Part shown: piece after piece, positions 16,194-24,348 of the stretch
Position numbering within the stretch: the first letter of the stretch is position 1
How the letters are laid out: each line of letters begins with the position of its first letter
NCBI RefSeq assembly: GCF_004886325.1
Contig: NZ_QXFN01000001.1
Coordinates: forward strand, 62,001-126,000
Length of the DNA: 64,000 bases
Reading direction: 5' to 3'
Source: Cellulomonas telluris
GTDB lineage: Bacteria > Actinomycetota > Actinomycetes > Actinomycetales > Cellulomonadaceae
Made by a program: the position numbers and the translations under genes
Notes under the pieces: model-generated
The model's database searches: none
Seen by the model: the letters and a program-made list of their open reading frames with translations, nothing else
What the model was told of the DNA's origin: nothing

Positions 16194-17174
16194 CTACGGC
16201 GCCGTGACCCCGTGCTCGACCAGGTACTGCCGGGCCCGGTCGACCACCGGCGCGTCCAGGCGCCGGACGGCGGCCTGGAACTCCGCCGTCCGCTCCAGGT
16301 AGGCGGCCTGCGCCGCCGCGTCGAGGTCCGCGAGCCGCTGGACCAGGTCGAGGCGGTCCTTGCACGCGACGTCGAGGAGACCGACCCGCACCTGCTCGTC
16401 GAACGGTGCCTCGAGGATCCCCTCCGGGACCATCGACTCCGGGTCGTCCGCGACCGGCGCGGCGACCCCGGCCTCGGCCAGGCACCGGACCCACCGGTCG
16501 CGCAGCGCACCGCCCTCGTCGGTCCCGAGCGCCCTGATCCACCCGCCGGCGCGGTGCTCCTCGGCCAGTGCGGTCACCCGGTCGACGTCGACCGCCAGCC
16601 CTGCTGCGACCATCTCCCCCTCGCACTGCCGGGACGCGACGGCCTCGTCCCCCTCGAGCGACCTGCCGGCGTCGGTACCCGCCGCGTGCTGGTAGCCCGT
16701 CGCCCGCACGTCGCTCTCGCGCCAGACGCCGTACGGCGCGGTGCTGCCGGGCGGCACCGCGGGCTCGACGGGCCCGTCGAACGTCCAGTGCTCGCCGAAG
16801 CCCCGCTCGGTCATGCAGGTGGAGAGGAAGTGCCGCTGGGCGGTCTGCGTGGTGACGAGCTCGTCGCGCGGGGAGCGGAGCCCGTCGACCGGCAGGGTGA
16901 TCGTGCCGGCCGCGCGGTCGACGACGGCGCGCGGGGCCGGGGTGGTCACGGCCGGCGTCGGCCCGGCGGGCGACACCGCGGACCGGTCCGGCGTCAGGGC
17001 CGCGACCGCCGGGTACGCCGCCACGGCGAGCACCAGCACCGCGGCCGCCGGGCCGAGCGTCCGGGTCCACCGCCGGCGGCGCCCGACGCGGATGACGGCG
17101 GCGCGGTCGACCGACACGGGCGCGTCCACGTCGGCGAGCCCACGCAGCCGGCCCCGGAGCAGGTCCTCGTCCAT
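16194..17174 (-). CDS. Single-pass membrane protein, putative partner of the SigE-like sigma factor
   Basis: The 326-aa protein has a cytoplasmic N-terminus of about 38 residues, one membrane span (TLGPAAAVLVLAVAAYPAVAAL, near residues 40-62), and a large extracytoplasmic domain with several Cys. Its ATG shares one base with the sigma-factor stop (TGATG), so they are translated together. This is the genetic arrangement of an anti-sigma or sensor partner. No zinc-anti-sigma HxxxCxxC motif is visible in the short N-terminus, so the assignment is by context. The four-plus extracytoplasmic Cys (STCMTERGF, SRQCEGEM, VRCLAEAG, VACKDRL) could form disulfides. Confidence 0.75.
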   Translation of the reverse strand: MDEDLLRGRLRGLADVDAPVSVDRAAVIRVGRRRRWTRTLGPAAAVLVLAVAAYPAVAALTPDRSAVSPAGPTPAVTTPAPRAVVDRAAGTITLPVDGLRSPRDELVTTQTAQRHFLSTCMTERGFGEHWTFDGPVEPAVPPGSTAPYGVWRESDVRATGYQHAAGTDAGRSLEGDEAVASRQCEGEMVAAGLAVDVDRVTALAEEHRAGGWIRALGTDEGGALRDRWVRCLAEAGVAAPVADDPESMVPEGILEAPFDEQVRVGLLDVACKDRLDLVQRLADLDAAAQAAYLERTAEFQAAVRRLDAPVVDRARQYLVEHGVTAP

Positions 17175-17797
17175 CACTTCTCCTCCCCGCCGTCGGCGGT
17201 CTCGGCGAGCACCTCGCGCAGCTGGCGCAGCCCCCGCGCCGCGGCCGACTTCACAGCGCCGAGGGAGACGTCCAGGTCCTCGGCCACCTGCTGCTCGGAC
17301 AGGTCCAGCACGTACCGGAGCACGACGACCCGGCGGCGCTGCGGGCTGAGCCGGGTCAGCGCCCGCACGAGCACGTCCCGTTCCGCGTGCGCGTGGTCGT
17401 GGCCGGGCCCCTGCCCGCGCTCCGCGCGTGCGACGGGCGAGCCCGGGACGTCGTCGGGGGCCACGAGGACCTCCCGGCGGCGCCGGCGCCACATGTCGAT
17501 CCGGGCGTTGGCCAGGGTGCGCCGCGCGTACGCCAGCGGGTCCCCGGCACGGGCGCGCGGCCACGCGACGTAGGTCCGCACGAGCGCCTGCTGGACGAGC
17601 TCCTCGGCGCGGTGCGCGTCACCGCACAGCAGCCACGCGGTCCGGGTCAGCAGCGGCTCGGCCTCGGCCATGAAGGCGGAGAACTCCTCGTCCCGTGACC
17701 GCTGCCTCCGGGCGTCGGTGAGGCGGGCGACCACCGGCACGTCGGGCTCGACGGGCACCTCCTCGACCTCCACCGACACCCCTCTCCCCAGCGACAT
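17174..17797 (-). CDS. SigE family ECF RNA polymerase sigma factor
   Basis: The 207-aa protein has sigma region 2 (residues 40-105: EFSAFMAEAEPLLTRTAWLLCGDAHRAEELVQQALVRTYVAW), which is the signature start of the actinobacterial SigE group. A charged linker with HDHAHAER and region 4 (LSPQRRRVVVLRYVLDLSEQQVAEDLDVSLGAVKSAAARGL) follow. It would direct polymerase to extracytoplasmic-stress promoters. The ATG at 17797 lacks a convincing Shine-Dalgarno sequence, and alternatives upstream exist. Its stop overlaps the start of the membrane partner gene by one base. Confidence 0.9.
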   Translation of the reverse strand: MSLGRGVSVEVEEVPVEPDVPVVARLTDARRQRSRDEEFSAFMAEAEPLLTRTAWLLCGDAHRAEELVQQALVRTYVAWPRARAGDPLAYARRTLANARIDMWRRRRREVLVAPDDVPGSPVARAERGQGPGHDHAHAERDVLVRALTRLSPQRRRVVVLRYVLDLSEQQVAEDLDVSLGAVKSAAARGLRQLREVLAETADGGEEK

Positions 17798-17873
17798 GCC
17801 ATCTACACGCACGACCGCGGTCCCAGGTTGCTCGCCCGACCGATCTCCCGTCGCGACCTCGGCGAGCAGGGCG

Positions 17874-18530
17874 TCACGGGTGGTGGGCCGGCACCCGCGC
17901 GCGTCCCGGCACGGGGACGCGCCCCGCGGCCCACACCAGCGCACCCGCCGCCAGGAGGACCACGAGCAGCCCGGCCACGTGCAGCGCCAGCGAACGCGCC
18001 CCGTGCTCGGGCAGCAGGAAGCCGTACGGCACCCAGCCGTCGGTCGCCCCGCGCACGAGCACGACCACGAGCCACACCAGCGGGTAGGGCAGGACGAGCC
18101 ACAGCCGCCGCCACGGCAGGGCGGCCCGGTCGGCGCCGAGCACCCAGTCGAGCAGGGCGACGACCGGGAGGACGACGTGCAGGACGGCGCTCACCCAGGG
18201 GGCGGCGGTGCCGCCGGCGCCGGTCACCGCGAGGTCGTAGACCACCGCCACCACGAGCAGGCAGGCCGTCGCGACGCCGCGCGCCGACGGCAGCCACGGC
18301 GGCGCCGGCCGCCCGCACAGCGCGACGGCCCCGGCGGCGACCAGCAGGACGGCCGCGAGCAGGCTCGTCAGGTTCGTGAAGTAGCCGAGGAAGTCGACGA
18401 GCCGGTCACGGCCCGCCGCGCGCTGCGCGCCGTACGAGTACGCGAGCACCGCCAGGACGAGCGCACCCGCGAGGACCCGACCCATGGCGGTCGCCCTCGC
18501 GGGTCCGCCGGGCGGCTCGGGGGCGGTCAC
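17874..18530 (-). CDS. Pr6Pr family membrane protein
   Basis: The 218-aa protein has six hydrophobic segments. Its pattern is that of the Pr6Pr (FAR-17a/AIG1-related) membrane family: LGYFTNLTSLLAAVLL near residues 48-63, then HVVLPVVALLDWVL, and the conserved DGWVPYGFLLPEHG loop near residues 165-178. Function in bacteria is unknown; eukaryotic relatives hydrolyse fatty acid esters of hydroxy fatty acids using Thr and His. A TAGGGT lies 8 nt before the GTG at 18530. An ATG at 18485 (MGRVLAG) would begin closer to the first membrane span. Confidence 0.8.
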   Translation of the reverse strand: MTAPEPPGGPARATAMGRVLAGALVLAVLAYSYGAQRAAGRDRLVDFLGYFTNLTSLLAAVLLVAAGAVALCGRPAPPWLPSARGVATACLLVVAVVYDLAVTGAGGTAAPWVSAVLHVVLPVVALLDWVLGADRAALPWRRLWLVLPYPLVWLVVVLVRGATDGWVPYGFLLPEHGARSLALHVAGLLVVLLAAGALVWAAGRVPVPGRARVPAHHP

Positions 18531-18693
18531 GGCGCCTCACCCTAGCCACGTCCTCGCGGCCTGACGCCTCCGGCGACCGGGTGACGTCCGGTGCGTGCTC
18601 CTCAGCGCGGCCGCGGTGCGGCCGATCGGACCTGCACGGGACCGGCGGCGCACCGCCGCCACGGGGCGGTCACCTCGATCGGACGGACCTACC

Positions 18694-19296
18694 ATGCACG
18701 ACCTCGCACGCTGCGTCCTCACGATCGGCGAGGGCACGCTGGACGGCCACGTCGCCACGCACGTGGACGGGATGCTGACGTTCGCCCCCGAGCACGGGCT
18801 CGTCGGCGGGATCCAGGTCGGCGACGGCGTCGGCGTGCTGGTGCTCGACGAGGTGCGCGGCGAGGTCCGGTACACCGGGTGGGTCACGCACGTCGGCGCG
18901 ATGACCGTCCAGGTGGAGCACCTCGAGCTCGTCTCGACGATGCAGAAGCGACGCTCGGCGCGGGTGCGCGTCACGCAGATCTGCACGGGCCTGGTCCGGT
19001 CCCCCGACGGCGGCACGCGCGAGGTCACGTTCGTCGTCGTCGACGTCTCCGCGCACGGCGTGCGGGTCTCCACCACGGCGGGGATGGACCTGCACGACCG
19101 CGTCCGGTTCACGTTCCCGACGCCCGAGCGCCCCGTCGCGCTGGAGGCCGAGGTCGTCCGCGTGCAGGAGACCACCACCGGCACGACGCACTACGGCTGC
19201 CGCTTCGTCGCCCTCGACGAGCGGGACGAGGACCTGCTGTTCCGGTACGTGCTGCGCACGCAGGGCGAGCAGCGCCGCAGCCGGGTGCGGGACTGA
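18694..19296 (+). CDS. PilZ domain protein (c-di-GMP effector)
   Basis: The 200-aa protein has a YcgR-like N-terminal barrel (residues 5-80) and a PilZ domain. Both c-di-GMP contacts are intact: RRSAR (residues 86-90, RxxxR) and DVSAHG (residues 117-122, (D/N)xSxxG). It should therefore bind cyclic di-GMP and pass the signal to an unknown partner such as motility or exopolysaccharide machinery. No cyclase or phosphodiesterase is in the window. A cellulose-synthase-like gene at 48559 is 29 kb away and lacks its own PilZ domain. The ATG at 18694 gives a protein starting at the first strand. Confidence 0.88.
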   Translation: MHDLARCVLTIGEGTLDGHVATHVDGMLTFAPEHGLVGGIQVGDGVGVLVLDEVRGEVRYTGWVTHVGAMTVQVEHLELVSTMQKRRSARVRVTQICTGLVRSPDGGTREVTFVVVDVSAHGVRVSTTAGMDLHDRVRFTFPTPERPVALEAEVVRVQETTTGTTHYGCRFVALDERDEDLLFRYVLRTQGEQRRSRVRD

Positions 19297-19342
19297 GCCG
19301 AGGCGCTGGCCCGCGCGGGGCCGGCCGGGCAGGCTTGCGCAC

Positions 19343-19981
19343 GTGATCGCGCTGCTCGACCTCGACGGGACGCTCACCGGCCGCGCCGCCGGGTTCGCCG
19401 CCTGGGCGCGGTCCTTCGCCGCCGAGTGGTCGCTCGGCGACGACGACCTGCGGTGGCTGCACCGGCTGGACCGGACGGCGGGAGGCCGCGAGCAGTTCTT
19501 CGACGCGCTCAGCCGCCGCCTGCCGCACACCGGCACACCCGAGCGGCTCTGGCACGACTACCGCGTCCGGATGCCGGAGCTGACGCCCGCCTTCCCGGGC
19601 GTGCTCGCGCACCTGCGCACCCTGCGCGCGTCCGGCTGGCGTCTCGTCGTGGTGACGAACGGGCGGTCGCAGACCCAGGTGGGCAAGCTGCGGCGGACCG
19701 GCATCGCGGACGTCGTGCACGGGTGGTGCGTCTCCGAGGACGTCGGCGTCCGCAAGCCCGATCCCGCGATCTTCGCCGCCGCCCTCGCCCTCGCGGGGGG
19801 CTCCGACCGCACGGCGGCGTGGATGGTCGGGGACGACCCGGCCGCGGACGTCGTGGGCGGGCACGCGGCGGGGCTGCGCACGCACTGGGTGAGCCACGGG
19901 CTGGCCTGGCCGGAGAGCGAGGTCCGGCCGGACGCCGTCTCCGCCTCGCCGGCCCAGGCGCTGGCGGCCCTCGCGGGCTGA
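19343..19981 (+). CDS. HAD family hydrolase
   Basis: The 212-aa HAD-fold phosphatase-like protein shows motif I LLDLDGTLT (nucleophile first Asp of DLDGT), motif II VVVTNG, motif III K in RKPDPAIF, and motif IV MVGDDPAADVVGG. The cap is small and helical (C1), as in phosphoglycolate or pyrimidine 5'-nucleotidases. The substrate is unknown. The GTG at 19343 follows AGGCTT by 6 nt and lacks a Shine-Dalgarno sequence. It is on the same strand as the PilZ gene (46-bp gap). Confidence 0.88.
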   Translation: MIALLDLDGTLTGRAAGFAAWARSFAAEWSLGDDDLRWLHRLDRTAGGREQFFDALSRRLPHTGTPERLWHDYRVRMPELTPAFPGVLAHLRTLRASGWRLVVVTNGRSQTQVGKLRRTGIADVVHGWCVSEDVGVRKPDPAIFAAALALAGGSDRTAAWMVGDDPAADVVGGHAAGLRTHWVSHGLAWPESEVRPDAVSASPAQALAALAG

Positions 19982-20003
19982 GCGGCCGGCCGGGGCGGCC
20001 ACG

Positions 20004-20567
20004 TCAGCCCGCCGCCCCCGGCGGGTCCATCGGCGCACCGTCGCCGTGCGGGGGCAGGTCGCCGCGCTCCACGCCGGGTCCGACGGTCTGCACGTCGCTG
20101 AACAGGTGCGCCAGCTCGTCCGCGGTGGGCACCCGGACCGCCTCGGCGGCGGCGCGCAGGACGGCGGCCTCGACGCCGTCGCCCTCGAGCACGACGTGCA
20201 CGTCGCCGAGCGTCACCGCGCACCTCAGCGGCGTCGGCGCGGCGTCGGTGAGCTCGGCGCACGGGACCGCCGAGGGGTCCGCGTACCGGTCCGCCCGCAG
20301 CGACAGGGTCCCGACGCCGCCGTCGCCGTGCCGGACGTAGGCGGCGTGCATGCCGTCGTCCCCCGAGACGTTCACGGACTGCGTGGCGAGCTCGAACCCG
20401 TCGACGTCGGTGACGTGCACGAGCTCCGGGGCGATCCCCACCGGCTCCGCCCAGCGGGCGATCTCGTCCGTCGACGCCGGAGCCCCGGCACGACCCGCGC
20501 ACGCGCCGAGCGCGAGCACGGTGGACACGGCGAGGACGACGACGGTGGCGCTCCGCGTGCGGGTCAC
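20004..20567 (-). CDS. Putative lipoprotein
   Basis: The 187-aa protein has a type II signal peptide (TRSATVVVLAVSTVLALGAC, lipobox LGAC with lipidated Cys at about residue 23). The mature part has no family I recognise. It includes a hydrophilic beta-like stretch (VHVTDVDGFELATQSVNVS) and two further Cys (AVPCAEL, LRCAVTL) that could pair outside the cell. The GTG at 20567 follows TAGGTT (20579-20574) by 6 nt, a leaderless-type start. Confidence 0.72.
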   Translation of the reverse strand: MTRTRSATVVVLAVSTVLALGACAGRAGAPASTDEIARWAEPVGIAPELVHVTDVDGFELATQSVNVSGDDGMHAAYVRHGDGGVGTLSLRADRYADPSAVPCAELTDAAPTPLRCAVTLGDVHVVLEGDGVEAAVLRAAAEAVRVPTADELAHLFSDVQTVGPGVERGDLPPHGDGAPMDPPGAAG

Positions 20568-20644
20568 CGGGGCAACCTACCGCCGCGGCGTGGGTCGGAT
20601 CAGGCGTTCCGGCCCGATGCCCGGCGACCGGCGCGCCTCCGCCG

Positions 20645-20842
20645 TCAGCGACGACGGGCGCGGTTCACGAGCCAGTCCCCCACGACCCACAACAGCCCAG
20701 CGATCACCCCGACGCCCACGTGGTCGTACCACGGGTCCTCGGGCACGACGAGGTGACGGGCGCCCGCCACGGCGGCGGCCAGGACGACGAACCGGACGAG
20801 CACGCCCGTCCGGCGTCGCCCTTCCGACGGCTGGTCGTCCAC
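20645..20842 (-). CDS. Small membrane protein
   Basis: This is a 65-aa protein with an acidic/basic N-terminus (MDDQPSEGRRR) and two hydrophobic segments (VLVRFVVLAAAVAGARHLVV and VGVGVIAGLLWVVGDWLV), with a short periplasmic loop PEDPWYDH. Function unknown. Support for a real gene is the GTG at 20842 placed 6 nt after TAGCGT (20854-20849) and codon bias like its neighbours. Confidence 0.6.
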   Translation of the reverse strand: MDDQPSEGRRRTGVLVRFVVLAAAVAGARHLVVPEDPWYDHVGVGVIAGLLWVVGDWLVNRARRR

Positions 20843-20944
20843 CCCGGCACGCTACCGCGGAGCGGGGACACGCCCGGGCGGAGCCGCCCGTCCCGACCTG
20901 GCCCCCTGGCCGCGCCCGCGCCCCCCCTCGCTAGGGTCACCCCC

Positions 20945-20983
20945 GTGCTGACGATCCCGTGCACCTGGTGGCAGCCGCTCTAG
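20945..20983 (+). CDS. trpS leader peptide with tandem Trp codons
   Basis: A 12-codon ORF reads VLTIPCTWWQPL and ends in TAG. Two adjacent Trp codons (20966-20971) in a peptide this short, 107 bp before tryptophanyl-tRNA synthetase, are the hallmark of a ribosome-mediated Trp attenuator. The GTG is 7 nt after TAGGGT (20932-20937), so the leader is probably translated from a leaderless RNA end. Confidence 0.85.
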   Translation: MLTIPCTWWQPL

Positions 20984-21076
20984 CGGCGGCTGCGACCGGA
21001 CCTGTCCGAGCTGCCCACGGCGGCTCGGACCCGTGCCCGCGGCGGCACCGGACGGGGGCGGTGGGTGGTTCCCACC
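20971..21076 (+). promoter_or_regulatory. Tryptophan-responsive attenuator of trpS
   Basis: Alternative hairpins follow the leader ORF. The first pairs 20971-20978 with 20986-20993 and covers the end of the peptide. The 3:4-type hairpin pairs 21004-21011 with 21023-21030 (8 bp). The competing 2:3 pairing is 20985-20991 with 21009-21015, with one G-U. A final hairpin, 21060-21065 with 21071-21076, abuts the GAGGAG ribosome site. Ribosome stalling at the Trp codons would favour the 2:3 form. No T-tract is seen, so control could be at termination or at translation initiation. Confidence 0.7.
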
Positions 21077-21089
21077 CCGAGGAGCCCCG

Positions 21090-22220
21090 ATGTCCCACCC
21101 CACCACCTCCCCCCTGGCGGCCCCCGCGGCCGCCCTGCCGACCGCGTCCGTCGAGGCCGCACGCCGGCGCAGCGCGGAGCTCGAGGACGAGGTCCGCGCG
21201 GACCCCCGGCGCTTCCGCGTGCTCACCGGTGACCGCCCCACCGGCCCTCTGCACCTCGGCCACTACCTCGGCACCCTGGCGAACCGCGTCCGGCTGCAGC
21301 GCGCCGGCGTGGAGCTCTTCGTCGTGGTCGCCGACTACCAGGTCGTCACCGACCGCGACGTGGCGGGCGACGTGCGGGGGCACGTCCGCGAGCTGCTGCT
21401 GGACTACCTGGCCGCGGGCATCGGCGCGCGCGGCGGGGCCGGCACCGCGGGCGAGCCCCCCGCGACGATCTTCACGCACAGCGCGGTCCCGGCCCTCAAC
21501 CAGCTGATGCTGCCCTTCCTGAGCCTGGTCAGCGTCGCGGAGCTGCAACGCAACCCGACCGTGAAGGCCGAGGCGGCGGCGACCGGCGGTCGCGGCATGA
21601 GCGGGCTCCTGCTGACGTACCCCGTGCACCAGGCGGCCGACATCCTCTTCTGTGGGGCGAACCTCGTGCCCGTCGGGCAGGACCAGCTGCCGCACCTCGA
21701 GCTGACCCGTGCGGTCGCGCGCCGGTTCAACGACCGGTACGGGGCGGGGCAGGCGCTCCTGAGCGAGCCCGAGGCGCTGCTGTCCGCCGCCCCGCTCCTG
21801 CTGGGCACCGACGGCGCGAAGATGAGCAAGAGCGCCGGCAACGCGATCGCGCTGCGCGACGACGAGGACACGACGGCCCGGCTCGTCCGCTCGGCCCGCA
21901 CGGACGCCGACCGGCACATCACCTACGACCCGGCGCACCGCCCGGAGGTGGCGAGCCTGCTGCTGGTCGCGGCGCTGTGCTCGGGCACGTCCCCGGAGGC
22001 GCTGGCGGACGAGATCGGCGACGGCGGCGCCCGCCGGCTGAAGCAGGTGGTGACCGAGGCCGTCAACGAGCACCTGCGCCCGCTGCGCGAGCGTCGGCGG
22101 GCCCTCGCCGCCGACGAGGGGTACCTGCGGGCCGTCCTGGCCGCCGGCAACGCGCACGCGAACGCGGTGGCCGACCGCACGCTCCGCACCGTGCAGGAGG
22201 CGATGGGCATGACGTACTGA
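21090..22220 (+). CDS. trpS: Tryptophanyl-tRNA synthetase
   Basis: The 376-aa class I aminoacyl-tRNA synthetase charges tRNA(Trp) with tryptophan in the cytoplasm. The HIGH-like motif is HLGH at residues 55-58 in PTGPLHLGHYLG. The KMSKS motif at 244-248 sits in GTDGAKMSKSAGN. Other family features are VGQDQLPHLELTR and NPTVKAE. The ATG at 21090 has GAGGAG 6-11 nt upstream; a more upstream GTG lies within the attenuator. The preceding Trp-Trp leader peptide and hairpins indicate induction when charged tRNA(Trp) is scarce. It is a single gene; the next is separated by 31 bp. Confidence 0.95.
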   Translation: MSHPTTSPLAAPAAALPTASVEAARRRSAELEDEVRADPRRFRVLTGDRPTGPLHLGHYLGTLANRVRLQRAGVELFVVVADYQVVTDRDVAGDVRGHVRELLLDYLAAGIGARGGAGTAGEPPATIFTHSAVPALNQLMLPFLSLVSVAELQRNPTVKAEAAATGGRGMSGLLLTYPVHQAADILFCGANLVPVGQDQLPHLELTRAVARRFNDRYGAGQALLSEPEALLSAAPLLLGTDGAKMSKSAGNAIALRDDEDTTARLVRSARTDADRHITYDPAHRPEVASLLLVAALCSGTSPEALADEIGDGGARRLKQVVTEAVNEHLRPLRERRRALAADEGYLRAVLAAGNAHANAVADRTLRTVQEAMGMTY

Positions 22221-22251
22221 GCGGCGGCGGACCCTCTGCCAGGATGCCCCG

Positions 22252-22950
22252 GTGCCTGCCGACCTCCCCGCGGTGACCCTCTCCTACGCGCTGCACGGGC
22301 CGGCGGACGCGCCCGTCGTCGTCCTCCTGCACGGCATGGGCGCGGCCAGCGACCGGTCCTCGTGGGACCGCGTGGTCCCGCTGCTCGCCGGCGACCACCG
22401 CCTCGTCGTGCCGGACCTGCGCGGGCACGGGGCCAGCCCTCGACCGGGCAGCTACGCGCTCGCCGAGATGGCGGACGACGTCGCACGCCTCCTCGACCGG
22501 CTGGGTGTCGCCGGGGCGACGGTCGTGGGGCACTCCATGGGTGGGGTCGTCGCGGTCGTCCTCGCGCAGGCACGCCCGGACCTCGTCTCCGCCCTCGTCG
22601 TCGAGGACTCCTCCCCGCCGCCGCCGGCGGGGTCGCCGCCCGTGGACGTGACGCCGCCGTACCGGCCCGAGGGGCCTGTGGCGTACGACGTCGAGGTGCG
22701 CCCCGGGGTGCTGCGGGCGCTCGCCGAGCCGGACGCGGCGTGGGCGCGACGGGCCGGCGAGGTCACCGTGCCGACCCTGGTCGTCGGCGGCGGTCCCACC
22801 AGCTTCGTCGACCAGCGCCGGCTGGCGCGGCTCGCCGCCGCGTTCCCCGCCGGGACCATGGTGACGATCGACGTCGGGCACGACGTGCACCCGAACCGGC
22901 CGGAGGAGTTCGTCGCGCTGCTGCGCACGTGGTGGGCGGGCGAGGGGTAG
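22252..22950 (+). CDS. Alpha/beta hydrolase
   Basis: The 232-aa protein has strand-oxyanion motif VVVLLHGMGAASDRSSWDRV, DLRGHGASP (typical of 2-hydroxymuconate or haloperoxidase-like hydrolases), nucleophile elbow GHSMGGV (Ser at about residue 89), and C-terminal His in VTIDVGHDVHPNRPEEF. The cap domain is short, so the substrate is probably small. The GTG at 22252 follows CAGGAT (22240-22245) by 6 nt; no Shine-Dalgarno sequence is present. It may be read as its own leaderless unit after trpS. Confidence 0.88.
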   Translation: MPADLPAVTLSYALHGPADAPVVVLLHGMGAASDRSSWDRVVPLLAGDHRLVVPDLRGHGASPRPGSYALAEMADDVARLLDRLGVAGATVVGHSMGGVVAVVLAQARPDLVSALVVEDSSPPPPAGSPPVDVTPPYRPEGPVAYDVEVRPGVLRALAEPDAAWARRAGEVTVPTLVVGGGPTSFVDQRRLARLAAAFPAGTMVTIDVGHDVHPNRPEEFVALLRTWWAGEG

Positions 22951-23027
22951 GACGGCGCGGCGCGACCCACCACGAGGACGACGCAAAGGCGTGGTCCGGC
23001 GCCGCCGGCTCCTCCTACGGTCGTGTC

Positions 23028-23399
23028 GTGGCCTCCCGCTTCTCGGAGCTCGTGATCGACTGCCGCGACCCCCAGCGCCTGGCGGACTTCTGGTGCCAGG
23101 TGCTCGACTTCGTCGTCCTCGGCGACGAGGGCGGCGCAATCGAGGTCGGACCACGCGAGGGGTTCGGCGGGCTGCAGCCCGCCCTGATCTTCAGCCCGAG
23201 CAGCGAGCCGAAGACCGGCAAGCTCCGCCTGCACATGGACGTCAACCCGGTCGACCGGGACCAGGACGCCGAGCTCGAGCGCCTGCTCGCGATCGGGGCG
23301 CGCCCGGCCGACATCGGCCAGACCGGCGAGGAGCAGTGGCACGTCCTGCTCGACCCCGAGGACAACGAGTTCTGCCTGCTGCGGGCCCGCCTCCGCTAG
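23028..23399 (+). CDS. VOC family (glyoxalase-like) protein
   Basis: The 123-aa protein opens ASRFSELVIDCRDPQRLADFWCQVLDF, which is characteristic of the glyoxalase-like VOC proteins of actinobacteria. It ends with HVLLDPEDNEFCLL, whose Glu is a usual metal ligand position. Two beta-alpha-beta-beta-beta modules make one VOC barrel. The reaction is unknown. The GTG at 23028 follows TACGGT (23016-23021) by 6 nt. Confidence 0.85.
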   Translation: MASRFSELVIDCRDPQRLADFWCQVLDFVVLGDEGGAIEVGPREGFGGLQPALIFSPSSEPKTGKLRLHMDVNPVDRDQDAELERLLAIGARPADIGQTGEEQWHVLLDPEDNEFCLLRARLR

Positions 23400-23426
23400 G
23401 ACGCCACCGACCGGCGCCTCGAGATG

Positions 23427-23440
23427 CTCAGCACGCTGAG
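23427..23440. promoter_or_regulatory. Dyad upstream of the TspO-like gene
   Basis: CTCAGCACGCTGAG has 6-bp perfect arms with a 2-bp centre, 19 bp before the ATG at 23459, in a 59-bp gap. The position suits a repressor site; no cognate regulator is adjacent. Confidence 0.4.
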
Positions 23441-23458
23441 TGTTGGCACCCTGGGTGC

Positions 23459-24286
23459 ATGGAGACCACGCGCACAGCACTCGACGCCCCCGTCGCACCC
23501 CGCGACCGGGTCCGCCAGGTCACTGTCCTGGTCGGCGCGGCCGTCGCGATCGCCGGCGCCGCGGTCGGCTCGGGCGCGTTCGGCGGCGAGCCCGTCGCCG
23601 AGGCCGCCGGCGGGGCGCTGTCCGCGACGGCCACGCCGCTCGCCCCCGACGGCCCGGCGTTCTCCATCTGGTCCGTGATCTACACCGGGCTCGCCGCGTT
23701 CGCGGTCGTCCAGGCCCTCCCCCGCAACGGCGCGGACCCGCGCCTGCGCGCGGTGTCGTGGTGGGTGCTCGCCTCGATGCTGCTCAACGCGGCGTGGATC
23801 GCGGTGGTGCAGGCCGACTCGGTCGGCGGCGCGCTCCTCGTGATCGTCGCGCTGCTGGCGGTGCTCGCGACGATCGTCGTCCGCCTCGTGCGGATCCCCC
23901 ACACGCGCGCCCTGGCCTCGTGGGTCACGGACGTGACGATCGGGCTCTACACGGGCTGGGTCAGCGTCGCGACGCTCGCGAACACCGCGGCGTTCCTGGC
24001 GGTCGCCGACGTCGGCGAGCTCGGGCTCGGCACGACCGGGTGGTCCGTGGTCGTGCTCGTGGCCGCCGCGGCTCTCGCCGTGGCGTACGCGGTGTTCGCG
24101 CGTCGCCGGCCGACCGTGGCCGTCCCGGTCGGGCTGGCGATGGCCTGGGGGCTGATGTGGATCGGCGTCGGTCGCACGAACGGCCCGCTGGTGGACGAGA
24201 CCGTGGGGGTCGTCGCGTTCGTCGCGGCGGCGGTCGCGCTGCTCGCGCCGGTCGCGACGAGCGTCGCCGCCCGCCGCCGGGGCTGA
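23459..24286 (+). CDS. TspO/MBR-like (tryptophan-rich sensory) membrane protein
   Basis: The 275-aa protein has seven to eight hydrophobic segments. The most telling is GPAFSIWSVIYTGLAAFAV near residues 65-83, the conserved region of TspO/MBR-related proteins (FxxWxxIYxxL), followed by a long helix with NAAWIAVVQ. TspO proteins bind porphyrins and other hydrophobic ligands, but this protein is longer than classical TspO (about 160 aa) and belongs to the extended actinobacterial group. The first 60 residues may hold one extra span. The ATG start is closely preceded by a dyad at 23427. Confidence 0.72.
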   Translation: METTRTALDAPVAPRDRVRQVTVLVGAAVAIAGAAVGSGAFGGEPVAEAAGGALSATATPLAPDGPAFSIWSVIYTGLAAFAVVQALPRNGADPRLRAVSWWVLASMLLNAAWIAVVQADSVGGALLVIVALLAVLATIVVRLVRIPHTRALASWVTDVTIGLYTGWVSVATLANTAAFLAVADVGELGLGTTGWSVVVLVAAAALAVAYAVFARRRPTVAVPVGLAMAWGLMWIGVGRTNGPLVDETVGVVAFVAAAVALLAPVATSVAARRRG

Positions 24287-24348
24287 CCCGACGGCACCCC
24301 CTCGCTTTTCCCGCGACCGCCGCCGGTCCGGCACGCCACGATGCCCCG

